Shown piece by piece: positions 33,841 through 45,323 of a stretch of 64,000 bases of DNA (its first letter is position 1; every line of letters starts with the position of its first letter). Location of the stretch: contig NC_089438.1 in NCBI RefSeq assembly GCF_026210795.1, forward strand, positions 1,385,501-1,449,500. The letters run 5' to 3'. This DNA is from Rhizophagus irregularis. Taxonomy: Eukaryota; Glomeromycota; Glomeromycetes; Glomerales; Glomeraceae. The notes under the pieces are model-generated. The model had not been told where the DNA came from. It made no database searches and worked only from the letters and a program-made list of their open reading frames with translations. Position numbers and translations under genes: made by a program.

Positions 33841-34362
33841 AATAATCATTCATTCGAGCTAATCTTTCATGAAACGACTTTATGATTCAAGAATATAGAT
33901 TTCTTTAAAGAAGGATTCTCATAGGAAAGTTCTGGGATAAAAATCGTTAATTGTCTTTGTGACTTAAATGGCTAAGCGCCTAAGCCTTTTTTAGATATCT
34001 TATATGGTATTAAAAAAGATTAATTTAAAATATATAAACTTTTAAGTTCAAGATATGTGCCGTACACATATACGCATCAATACATAATTTTGCCTGTTAA
34101 TATGATTTGATAAAAAGATGATGTGACAATTGCCATATCGTAAATATTATTATGATTGTTGATTCTGTTTATAATAAAGTCTGTCGTGCTTTAATTATAA
34201 AGAAATTATACATATTTTGGATAAATTCATAAGATTTTAATTTAAAATGTCATGAATTTTAAAAAAGGTTGTCTCTAATATTATATCTCTCTTTTATGAT
34301 AAAATAAAACAAAAATAAAAAAAATAAAAAAATAAAAAATAAACAAATAAATAAATAATCAA
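33841..34362. other. intergenic stretch, 3' of the membrane-protein gene
   Basis: No exon seen. Low-complexity AAATAAA tracts near 34310-34355 may serve as 3' processing signals for the minus-strand gene that ends at 34363. Confidence 0.35.
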
Positions 34363-36136
34363 TTAATTCATAAATTTAACATTCTTGATATATTCTACTA
34401 ATAAAATAGAAGTTTTTTTAATAAATTTCCAATATCGATTTAATTTCTCAGAAATTTTTTCATCCTTTTCTTCTTCTTCCTCGTCATCATCGTCGTCGTC
34501 ATCCAGATCATTTGAGTATTCATATTCCAAGTTATTCAAGTTAGGATTAAACTTCACTAAAAAATTAAATGAACATTAAGTGATAATTATTGAAATTCAA
34601 AAATAAATGAAATAGAAAAAAATGTAACAATAATACTGTACTTACAGAGAAGTATATGATTTTTACCAAAATTTCGATGACATAAAATCATATTTATGAA
34701 CGTCAATCCTATAAAAATCAATCCTAAGAATCCTGTATTAAACAATAAATAATTTAAAAATTGTTAAATTACAATGGATTCTTTAAATTAAAATTTAATA
34801 AAATAATAACTTACTGCTTATCGGAAACGCAGGCGCAAAACTGCTTCGAAGCTTTAGCCAAAAATAAAAATGAAGACATTGTACAATAAGGGCACCATAA
34901 ATTAAAAAAATACTAAACTTCAATTCTTTTCTGATCTAAATTCATTAAAAATTAATAAATTTTTATATAAATAGCTTTTAAATAAATAAATAAATATACT
35001 TACAATTTTTAAGCTTAACAATAAAGTATATAATGACAAAAAATTTATTACTATAATACTTAACCTAATAGGACTTAAATAATGAATATAGTTACCACCA
35101 AACACACTCACTAGATAAGGATCATAGTAAATACTACTAATACTAATTAGATGAAATACGATAATAAAATGTAATATTATATACAATAAGAAATTATAAA
35201 ATTTGTATATAATATAAGATTCTAATATTAAGAAATGTTAATATATATGAAAAAAAAATGGATTAAGAATTAGTACTAATAAACAATTTTTATAACAAAT
35301 AATACCTACTTTTTATCTTATCATTTGGTATGAAGATTTTGGTACGTGAAATAAAATCCCAGTATCTAAATTTAATAATCATTAAAAAAAAATTGCTTAA
35401 AAAATTTATTAAAAAGATGAATTTCAACCTACTCATTTTTCCACGTCATAAAAATTAATATAATATATAGAATAACAAAAACTATTATTAAAACAATAGC
35501 AATAATATTTGGAATAATAAATGTTGTTCTGTATTTCTTCTCATCAAACTCATTTTTTAATCCGTTATCTTCGTAAAACTTTTTAATAACGTGAAGTTTT
35601 GTAACTTTACATGAAATTTTTTTTTTTTAATAATGTTATTAGAGAATTAACGTAAATTGATGATAATGATAATGAAGAAATATAAATTATAGTACTTGAC
35701 AATAAAAGAATATCGTAATAATTATTATCTACCAAGGCATTATTGATTTCGCTCTTACGGAGTATGATCGTGTAACGATAAAGACTCGCAAAATCAATTA
35801 AAATAATACATTGTATCACATTTACCACACAAAAAGCTGATAAATAAAGTAAAGTTTTTTTAAAAAACTATTTTATAAACGAAATAGAAAATTTTTTAGT
35901 ATATTAAATATAAAAGTAAAATAAGTTAGTAAAAGAAAGTAACTTACGGTATAAATTCCTGATATAAAGATTACAGAGACAAGTATAATCAAACAGTCTG
36001 ATCTTATTGGTAATATAACTATGCCTATAATGTAAATTATAATTTCAGTAAGAAATATTCCTAGGAATATAATATTAAAGTAACGATTTCGTTTATTTCG
36101 CTTATGCTTTTTTTCATCGTTCGAATCGAAATCCAT
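34363..36136 (-). CDS. polytopic membrane protein, 7 exons, frame broken at an A12 run
   Basis: Exons on the minus strand: 36136-35948, 35867-35433, 35365-35310, 35221-35004, 34935-34815, 34732-34646, 34556-34363, all with GT-AG introns. The product would have about 432 residues. The N terminus is short and basic (MDFDSNDEKKHKRNKRNRY). Eight to nine hydrophobic segments follow, for example IIFLGIFLTEIIIYIIGIV and FIIPNIIAIVLIIVFVILYI. The C-terminal cytosolic tail has a run of seven Asp and five Glu followed by a helical segment. Exon 2 keeps its phase only if one A is removed from the homopolymer A12 (T run 35617-35628), so this is either a sequencing slip or a genuine disabling frameshift. 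Family not recognised. It is divergent from the plus-strand gene at 36615, about 480 bp apart. Confidence 0.7.
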
Positions 36137-36180
36137 TTTTTTTTAAAAAAAAAAAAAAACTTCAAATAGACAGTGTAATT

Positions 36181-36498
36181 TTATAATAAATCATTCAGTG
36201 AACTAACTATACATGTACTGTAGATCAACTCATCTAATGAATAATTGATCGGCGTAGGTGATTGTCCCGGACCCCACACGATACCAATTATAGACTTTAA
36301 TTGAAAATATAAAAAAAGTAAAGTCGTCAAATTTCGATGTTGCGCAAAGAAAAGAAACTGGTTAAATCTGTTTATAGATTTTAGTGTTGTTTGGGCAGCA
36401 ACTTTACTAGACCTTGTTTCCCAATTATAGAAAGAAACAGGTAGATTCCAAAAAATATCGTATGGGCTGATTTGACGCATTGCATGTGATAATTTCAT
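36181..36498 (-). CDS. hypothetical frame between divergent genes, 105 aa
   Basis: An ATG-initiated 105-codon frame reading YDIFWNLPVSFYNWETRSSK and IIGIVWGPGQSPTPINYS. The composition is protein-like and it contains one moderately hydrophobic stretch. No domain recognised. Its position, just upstream of the minus-strand membrane gene and in the promoter region of both neighbours, makes it doubtful. Confidence 0.3.
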   Translation of the reverse strand: MKLSHAMRQISPYDIFWNLPVSFYNWETRSSKVAAQTTLKSINRFNQFLFFAQHRNLTTLLFLYFQLKSIIGIVWGPGQSPTPINYSLDELIYSTCIVSSLNDLL

Positions 36499-36614
36499 AG
36501 TAAATGGGAATTGGTTACTATTGGTATGATGCAGTCAAATCGGTCCATATGTTAGGCTTGGATCATAATAAAACCTCTTTTGCAAAAAAATAAAACTTTA
36601 TTTCTACAATAAAA

Positions 36615-38099
36615 ATGTTTTTAAGCGCAATATATAATTATCGATCAACTGAACCGGTTTGGTTTAGATTTTTTCGAGGTTTTTTTGCTATTACTCTCAC
36701 CGGGATAATCATATATTATTCAGTCAATCAATATCTAAGACTTGATAAAGAAGCCTTTATTACTATAAAGCTTGAATATTCTACTGGTAGGAAAAAATTT
36801 TATAAAGAATCGAAATTAACAATAAATAAAATAAACACACATATTTTCAAAAAACAGGATATATACTTAACATGAGTATATGTACCGAAATTTCCAACGA
36901 GATTAATAACGTTAAATTTAATGTGCTCCCTGAATTTTATGGAGAACTGACGTTATCTAACGATACAATAAACCATCAGAATGTTAGCTTGTTTGATATT
37001 GGATATTCTTATTCTTGGCTAAATATTACTACTAATATCAATAATAATATTAGTGAAACCATATTTCACAATTTTAGTGATCCTTATTGTAACCCTCATA
37101 CTATTCCTAATAATATATTGTCTTTAAATTTTGAATCATTTCAATATTTACTTCCTTACAAACCTGATCTAATTTTCAATACTGATAAATATAATATTAT
37201 TAACAGTATTAAAAATGATGATAATGACAATATAGGGATAATAGAAACAATAACTCATTTTTCACTTTACCTAGGAAGTGCTTATATTATATCTTACAAA
37301 CCGATTATTATTAACAATGAAGATACTTTTGGAAGTTTAAAATATAAATTGGAATTAAATCTACAATTAGAACAACTACCCATACAATTAGAATCCAATG
37401 AAGTTCGACTTAAAGTTTTACCAATCGAACTTTCATATTCGAGAATTGCTAGATTTGAATCAACAAAAATATTTGGTTGTAAGTATATTTTCTTATGTTT
37501 ATTAATGTAAATTCAGTCAAATTAATATTTTTAATTTTATTAGATACAGATTTAATATCTAATCTTGGAGGTTTCTACGGTGCTATAGTTGGTAAGATAC
37601 AAATCATGTTTTAAAAAAATTATACATATACAGTTTAATAAAATTAATGTGAATTTTATAGGAATTTTTTGTTTATTTTTTGGAATGCAAAAGCATGAAC
37701 CATGGTAAGTAATATATATAATAATTAAGAAATTATTTTTTACATATTGTATATTAATTAATTTTTCTTTTTATATTAAAAAGGGGTTTGGCACAAAAAT
37801 ACCTTTTTTCTTGCTCGTATTGTAGAAAAAGTTTAAAGAGAAATTTTGCAAGAAAATATGTTTCATCCTCTGGTATTCCATTAGTTGAAAAAGTTAATAA
37901 AAGACCCGAGGGATCTTCTTTAGAGGAAAGGGTTCAAATTTTGGAAACTTTATTACGAGATTATTATTTAGATGATTATTATCTTAAGAAAGTTAAAGAT
38001 GTTAGAACTAAACGTAAAAGTCTCCTTAAAAAATACAAAGAAATCAACAGACAAGATAATGAAAATACAGAAAATACAGAATTTAACTCTTTAGTTTAA
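36615..38099 (+). CDS. two-TM membrane protein with coiled C-terminal tail, 5 exons, 399 aa
   Basis: Exons: 36615-36786, 36858-37478, 37544-37591, 37662-37704, 37784-38099; GT-AG introns; 1200 bases in frame. A short N-terminal segment precedes a first membrane helix (about residues 20-40, FFAITLTGIIIYYSV). Next comes a ~220-residue domain with many Asn-X-Ser/Thr sites, probably lumenal or extracellular. A second membrane helix follows near 268-290 (LGGFYGAIVGIFCLFFG). The C-terminal ~105 residues are basic and then form a likely coiled coil (ERVQILETLLRDYYLDDYYL). A diverged pseudogene copy lies 4 kb upstream on the same strand, so the gene belongs to a locally duplicated family. Function unknown; a receptor or anchor role would be only a guess from topology. 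Confidence 0.82.
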
Positions 38100-39413
38100 T
38101 GAAGTTCAAAATTATTAAAATAAGGTTTTTAGAACGATTTATGCTATTTACTTTATTTATTTGGTTTATCCCAGTATTTTCAATTTGATTTTAAAATCAC
38201 TATCAACATCACTATTGTTTTCTTGATTGCCCTTCTCCTGTAAGAAGGATATGTTCAAAATGTCCACTTCATTGCAAAGGAAAGATTGTCATTCACTTAT
38301 ATATATATAGTTCGTATGTTCGTATATGAATAATATATTCAGCTCTATTAATTATTTGCATTTTTCTTATTTTATCATAATAAAGTTCAACACAAATGAA
38401 CATTTTTTCTAATTTGCAAATATATGGGTGAGATATATATTGCTCATGTTCACTAAAATTAAGTCACATAATTTCTATTTTATTGTACAATTACAAATAC
38501 ACAGAATCATGAAAACGATTTTCTAATTAATACAAGAGTCTCTAATTTTATTTAAGAACAGAAATGATGTTTACTTGAATATGAGTTTTGATCATCCAAC
38601 CCAGTCACGCACGTGATAGTTCTGCACGTGATGGTTACTTGTAAAAATGTTAACAAGTTAACGTTAAACATGACAGGGAGCTATAATTATAGTATTATTA
38701 GAACTGTAATGATTCTGACTTTTTTTAATTAAGTTGATTTATACTACCATACAGTATCATAATTATGATAAATAGTTTTTAAGAATTTCTAAATTTTAAC
38801 TGGTGGAAAAATTACTGGTAGATCATGTGATTGTGTATTAAATATTCATGTGATTTATTATGACGATGCAATTTCATTTGGCTTGCTTCGCTCACCGGGG
38901 TTTTTCTAGCCAAACCATAACTTTCATTTTATTTGCAAAATTTTTTATTATATTTAACATATCTATAAAAAAAATGAGAAATTACTCTTAACTAGCTATT
39001 AACATAATTTTTTTTATTATTTGGTAAAGGATGTTTATTTTGCTTGTTAATCATTTTAAGCTTAATTATCTGATTGTTGTTTATTTTTTGTTCAGAATAT
39101 ATTTAAATAATAATACAGACAGATTGTTTTTTACTTGATAAAGCATTTATTTAAAATTTTATCATCCGATTGTTGATCATGACAAAAAAAATTATTCAGT
39201 TTTTCACATGATTTGCCAAAATTTTTATCCCACAATTTTTTAGTAAAAGAAATTCTATAAAAGTGTATTATGACCTTATGCGGCGCGACTGGCGCGTTAA
39301 CGTTATTGACTTGAAATGACATGTCATGATAGGTTAACGTTAACATAAGATTAGTTTTTGAGTGATTTCCATTAAGATGCTGATCCCGTCTTTGGTATTG
39401 ATTTGCTGATTAT
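38100..39413. other. intergenic stretch
   Basis: AT-rich with CACGTGAT words near 38610-38630. No exon or element end recognised. A 71-codon open frame on the minus strand (39131-39346) is not convincing. Confidence 0.35.
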
Positions 39414-40059
39414 TGTAATGCCGTAACTTACCTAGTAAATTTATTAATTATGAGGCGCAGTATTATATTTAAAATTAGTGTAAAATTGTATTTTAATTGG
39501 TCCGCAATGACATTAAACTATGAAACAGATGATTAAGGGATTAACGTCCGAGATGACATTAAACTAGAAGATAATTGGGTCAAGTGATTAGTTGGTAAAT
39601 CATAAAGAACATATATAATTAGGAATTTATGTAATCATTACTATGATCATTTTGGATATGATGACAAATACTAGGGAATGATGGTTGTGATTAACGAACG
39701 AAAGAAAATGAAGTACCAAATTCTTTTAAAAAGGAATGAAATCCGACGTCCTCAAGAAATGAGGTTAAGAATTTTGAAAATAAGTAATAATTATAATTTA
39801 CTTTTAGAATAGAGGATTTCGATTCTTTTTGCCTTTTTCTTATGATGAAAAAGTGTCATATTAATTAATTTAATGGTATTATTGAAAGGGTTCTAATATG
39901 GGAAAATTATCGCAATTTGAAAATTTAGGATAAATATTTAATTGTTATTTAACATTATTAAACCAAGCATATTATTGTATCTATTTATATTATTAATAAA
40001 GTATTATTTTGTCAATATCTCAGGTGGCAACGTGACTTATCACGGGCTTAGATGTTACA
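39414..40059 (+). mobile_element. solo LTR of the kinase-integrase element family, 646 bp
   Basis: Starts TGTAATGCCGTAAC and ends GGGCTTAGATGTTACA. It matches the reverse complement of the 594/603-bp LTRs end to end, with landmarks GAGGCGCAGTATTA, AAACCAAGCATATTATTGTA and TATCTCAGGTGGCAACG. It is flanked by TTAT on both sides (39410-39413 and 40060-40063), the same 4-bp duplication length as the full element. Its orientation is opposite to the full copy. It presumably arose by LTR-LTR recombination. Confidence 0.88.
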
Positions 40060-40289
40060 TTATATAATACATCATATAAATTCGAATCAAACTTTTCTAT
40101 TTTAATATGATCGACAGCTAACAAATCTTTGTTTTAAATAAATAAAAAATTAGGTTGGGTTCGTCTGTCTGAGTAGTTTACTATGGTAGATAGGGGAGCC
40201 ATTAGTTCTTTTTAGTTTGTATTATTTGTATCAATGGTTTTGTACTGTTTACTTTTAATTGACTTACAATCTTAGCGCAAAAAAAAAAA

Positions 40290-41485
40290 TAATAAATTTT
40301 TTATTTATGAAAAAAATAGTTTTCCAATATCAAGTATGTAGTAGAATAACATAAAAATATCAATATTTTCAATAATATTATAACGCTAAAGTCCCCATAA
40401 GTTCTATCTCATGAAATAGAGCTTTTAGATCATCCTGCAAATTTCAAGAAAAGAACGTCTTTATGATAGACATTTTTTATTTTTTTTAAAAAAAAAATTT
40501 TCGTTGAATTATCTGGGAACTTTTGTAAAATTTTCCTGTGCCATTAAAAAATAACAAATTATGAATTATACGCATAGTTTGACCTTTTTCTTCACTTTGT
40601 TGTTCTCTTTATTAAAAAAAAATTCGCACAGTACTTTTGTTAAAAAAATTATCATTATCAAAAAAAATTGAAACGCATTTACTGTCTTACCCGTAACTTT
40701 GTTTTTTCCTGTATCATTAATAACAATCCGTTTTTCTATAATGTACAGTACTTTAAATATATTGACCTTTATTTTGTAATCGAAAAATAAGGTTTAAATT
40801 TTATACGTAACGCACCTCCTATATTATATTATATTATATGTAAAAGTCAAAATTAGTATTATAAACCCTTTTTAGTCTTATAGGTAAAGTTGTAGAGCAG
40901 GCAAAAATACGCATAGACCGTGTACTTTAAAGGTTCTATAATAAGTACATAAGGTTTGCACCGCGTTTATTCAAAAAAAAAAACGAAATTTATGATATTA
41001 CGTGTCACAAATGATTGGCAAATTTACTATATAATAATTTCCAAAAGGGGGGTGCGTTGCAACGCCCCTGCGTAAAAATTATTATTTCCATAATTTAATA
41101 TATGAAACATTAAACAAAGATTTTTTTTCGACATATCATAACAAATAATAATTTCCTTTCTCTGTTCTAAAATTGGAAACAATGATGAAAATCCATGAAA
41201 TTGCCTATTTTGTAAACTTAATACTATTAAACGCATATTACACATTTTCCCTCCATTTGCTGTTTCAAGCACACACCACTTAGAGGAATTTGTAACATGT
41301 TTTGAAAATGCGAAAGGATTTCATTTCTTTAAAAGGGATTAAAGAAAATTAAAAAAGTTTAATTAATTGTCCGGAGTGTAAGCGAAGGGCTATTTTACCT
41401 AGTAAAACTTGTGTTAACCCTTGTTTTGTCACAGGACTCCTGAATACCAGCGTGCGTGGCGCACATATAAGCCTTCGTACTTAGT
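40290..41485. repeat. ~1.1-kb sequence, direct copy 1
   Basis: Collinear diverged match to 47150-48265. Landmarks are TTTTCCAATATCAAGTA, AAGAAAAGAACGTCT, TTATGAATTATACGCATA, TTAATACTATTAAACGCATA and GAAAATTAAAAAAGTT. This copy contains the GC-rich palindrome GCGTTGCAACGC near 41050, which copy 2 lacks. No conserved reading frame. Confidence 0.75.
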
Positions 41486-41574
41486 GTACATCAAAATTTT
41501 AATATGAAGTTCCTTACAGTAATTTGCAATTTGCAATTCTAACCGTTCTAAATTATAGTAGAAATCACATTATT

Positions 41575-41943
41575 TGTAAATTGTTCCTGAGATAACCAAA
41601 CCCTTTTTTTTGATCATTTTTTCCACGATAAGTGGTATCCTTTATGGTATCATTGCACCTTTAGATCCTTTTCTCTATAAAAAATTTATTCTGTGTTTTT
41701 TTATTCCATGTTATTTCCGTAAATGTATCATATTCACGGAGTTTTTACAGAAATCACGGATAAAATTTTTTACAGGGTTTGTATTACGACCATAGCAAAC
41801 GATTTATTACAATGTTCCTGAAATAATTCATAGTAGTTAGTAAATTGATTCAGGACTCATTTTTGCTTTTGCTTGTGTATTTGTAATTTCCAAAACTTTT
41901 TTTTGCTTTTTTTCACTCTTTTGCGACCACAAACTGCAAGCTA
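41575..41943. repeat. 5' fragment of a Tc1-like element, related to 62710-62948
   Basis: Shares AAATTGTTCCTGA, TCCTTTATGGTATCATTG and TTTGCGACCACAAACTGCA in the same order with 62710-62948. There the sequence continues into a degraded Tc1/mariner transposase; here it stops. Confidence 0.55.
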
Positions 41944-42540
41944 GGTGAGGTGCTCTTTATATAGAAAAGTTTTACGTATTACGTAAAATTTCGTCAATGA
42001 AATCACTTCTCAGAATCTCAGTTAGGGTAAATTTAAAAAAAAATTTTGTCACAATCGATCTTAAACATTCCCTTAAAGTCCAAGGTAAAAGAAATGATCA
42101 AATTTATGGATATGACATCATCCGGATCCTGAACTCCTGATACACCTGTATACAAAAAAAAATTGCCTACAAATACGCTTATTAGAAACTATTAGAAAAT
42201 TAGCCATTAAGACAATAAATCTTTTTATTTTACAATAGTTTTTAAAAAAAAAGATTATTTCAAAGAATAAATTTTCGTTTACAACTTTTAAGGCAAAGGT
42301 TCTAACTTCAAACTTATCAAAGTTAGTGTGATTTTATTTTGTAATTATTGGAATACATAAAAATGGTAGATTACGGAATAAAGGATAAAAAAAATATGAA
42401 TAGCGACTCGAATTATTAAGTAATTTGATAATTATAAATAATTATAATAATACTAATGAAAGTTGGGCACAATGTATTAAGATTTAAAAGTTGTAAACTA
42501 TAGACATATCAATAAAATGGTTATTGAAGAAGTTTACAAA
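41944..42540. other. AT-rich intergenic stretch
   Basis: No supported feature. Confidence 0.35.
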
Positions 42541-44110
42541 ATTTACACAATGTTTTTAATTTCCAATCAGATTCTATGATAATATGTAAAAACTTTTATT
42601 TTATTACATTATTGTACAATTAGATTTAACAGATTTAACCGGTTTTCAGTGACTTCGGCAGTTGCGATAGATGGAATGGATAAATTAATGATAACTTCAG
42701 TCCGATTCATTTTATTAGGAAATTTAATTTTAAAAGTTTAAATTATGTGAAAAACTATCAAAGTTTTTTTTTTTTGATTGAATCTTAATTGCTTTTCTTC
42801 AATATGAAAATTTTTTTGCTTATTTATATCTTTTTCATAGATTTCAAACTTTTGGTGTGCATTATGCACATTTTTAGACTTTTAGGGGCTGAAACAAGGT
42901 ACCTAAATCATGTATCAATAATATACACTAGATTTTTCATTTAGACAATATTTCAATATTTTAATATTATTTTTAACTATGATTCCGTGTTGGAAATATT
43001 TTTTAAAAGTTCAGTATGAGTATACCATTTTATTGTAATTATTGTCCGGAGGACAAACTTTATGAAAAATTGACTGTCTGTCACATAAGGATTTCCGTTT
43101 GTCCCGCTACATTGGATGAATTGATATTGTTAAGCCAGTTCTTTAACGTTTACAAACGTAAACAAAAGGAAAAGGGTAAGTAGAAGGTATATAGATATGC
43201 GTGTATAATTGATAGATAAACTATATGTATAATTACTTAATGAATAATCTAATCAGACGTGTAGTATAGCGCTTTACGTCGGCATATACTCCCAACACGA
43301 ATAAAGGATTAAACAAACAAAAAACTAAATTCACTTTTAGTTAAATGCAAAATATACACACTTAAACAATGTACGTCAAACGACCAGTTTATATATTATA
43401 ACCATAAAAACCTTTTTTATTAGAAAACTCTATTGAACTACATTTTACTCTAATTAATGTTAACTATATCTAACATATAATACATATATACTATGTGAAC
43501 TACAGTATATAAAATATGTATACTATATTTACTATGTTTGACATATTTGACAAAACATAGATCGGCAATCCCGTGATAACCCGTATTTTTTATTTAATAG
43601 ATCGGTATGGTACCGGCAATATTATCGTCGATCGATAAAATACTGGTAACAATATCAAGTATTCTTTAAATATTCTATATATATTTATCGAAAAAGTCAA
43701 TAGCTTTGGAAGTGCAAATAACTAAAGATAATCATCGATCCACAGCACACGCGAAAGGATCACGTAGGACCGCAGTACTTACGGTGCTCATGATCATGGC
43801 AGCGATCAACATTATAAATACTGCTGTAATCAATCAAATCTTTTTTATTTTTTCAAATTATTCTTAAAAAAAAGATAAAGAAACAAAAAGAAGCAAAAGA
43901 AATCTACCCACGTATGAAAAGCTTACATTTCTAAAGTCCGAATAGTCCCAAAAAAGACACTAAAAAAAAGTCTAAAATAAAGAAATTAAGAAAATAGTAC
44001 GTACTATACCCTTACCGTTAAAATAAAAAAAAAGAAAAATAAATATAAAAATTCATAATACGGGAACGGCTTTCTACAAAGTTTGGGTTGTATATGAGTG
44101 TCTAAATCTT
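42541..44110. repeat. right arm of a large diverged inverted duplication
   Basis: Reverse-complement partner of 25236-26012. Inner end ATTTCCAATCAGATTCTATG, then AACTATCAAAG and TTATGCACA, outer end GGTGCTCATGATCATGG and GTTTGGGTTGTATATGAGTG. About 0.85 kb (roughly 42880-43735) has no counterpart in the left arm and appears to be inserted. Confidence 0.6.
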
Positions 44111-45323
44111 TAATATAACGAACATATAAAAAAATTTTTCGTTATTAAAGTTTTGGTAAATTAATAATAACTTACTCCCTATATTATAATTTTTTAAATA
44201 AGTATCCGCGAGTCGTGTCATATCCCGGTCCTAAGTACCAATATAATCTGTTGTTATTCCTCTCTATGAAGGCATGAGCTGAAATAAATGGGTAATCCAC
44301 ACCTTGCTCGATTTATCATATGGTCGCTCAGAAATTATTTCCTTTCCTAAATGTATTACCAAATTTATCTGCACTATACTGTATCTTCACGTTCAATGAG
44401 ACATCCAAATATTTGTTGTATCATTTGTTTCTTTTTACATTGATCATCGAAACCTAGCTGGTTGACTTATGCTAGGGGTGAAAAGGAGGAATTAAGTATT
44501 TCTACCTGTTTTACTCAAAACTAAAGGCAAATAATTAAGATATCACTAACCATATTTGAGTTAGTATAATTAGTAATAATATTTAGCAAGTTCGGTATTT
44601 TAAGTTGATGAACCATTAGCTTTTTTATGACAAAGCTTCTTCTTTTGTCATAATAGACAATGAAGCACGCTTTTGATTAAGACATGGTACATTTTTTGTT
44701 AGTATATTTATATCTTATTATTATGTGTGAAGTACGATGGTTTTGATTTACACCTACAATAACAATTTTATTATTTATAAATATGTTATTTTAATATTAA
44801 GAATAATCCGGTAGAAAATTCTTGTAATCGAACATCTATATCGGTTACTAAATTTAGATTTCGGTATTTGTAATATCGTTGAAATTTATAATCTCATAAT
44901 GATAAAATTGATTATGACTCGAGAAGAAAGTTTCAATTGGTTATCGCGAATCATTTTATTGAGTTCTAATCGTAATGAGCCATGAAATTTTAAATTAAAA
45001 CATATTGAATTATTTTATTTCGTAACTTACTACTTCAGTTGTTTCATTCGTTAGAAGGAAAATTTATTTTTATTAAATTTTTACGTTATTTATTAAAATA
45101 ATTGGTTTTCTATTATAATTATATATTTTCTCTAAAAAAAATTGCTTAAAATCCATTTTTAAATTAGACGATGTGTGAATACTTTGGCACACTTGATTCT
45201 CTTATTACTAACTTTCTTCCGGGTTCAAATTCCGGAGGGGTTGGTTCGTATGTTACTATTTAAAGAGTTAATTAATTATTAGTAATGAGGGAAAAATTGA
45301 ATAATGAGAATGAAGAATAAAAT
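44111..45323. other. intergenic stretch, 3' of the 6-exon membrane gene
   Basis: No exon seen. Near 45225-45242 the sequence TTCCGGGTTCAAATTCCGGA resembles a tRNA T-arm, but no matching acceptor stem or anticodon arm is found. Confidence 0.35.

Noticed and set aside
39131-39346. 71-codon minus-strand frame near the solo LTR
   Set aside because: No splice context or similarity; AT-rich chance frame is more likely.
41027-41272. 81-codon minus-strand frame in direct copy 1
   Set aside because: The matching region of copy 2 at 47.8-48.0 kb does not keep the frame, so it is not under coding constraint.
45168-45243. tRNA-like T-arm (TTCCGGGTTCAAATTCCGGA)
   Set aside because: No complementary acceptor stem, no clear D-arm or anticodon arm, and the B box is off consensus; not an intact tRNA.
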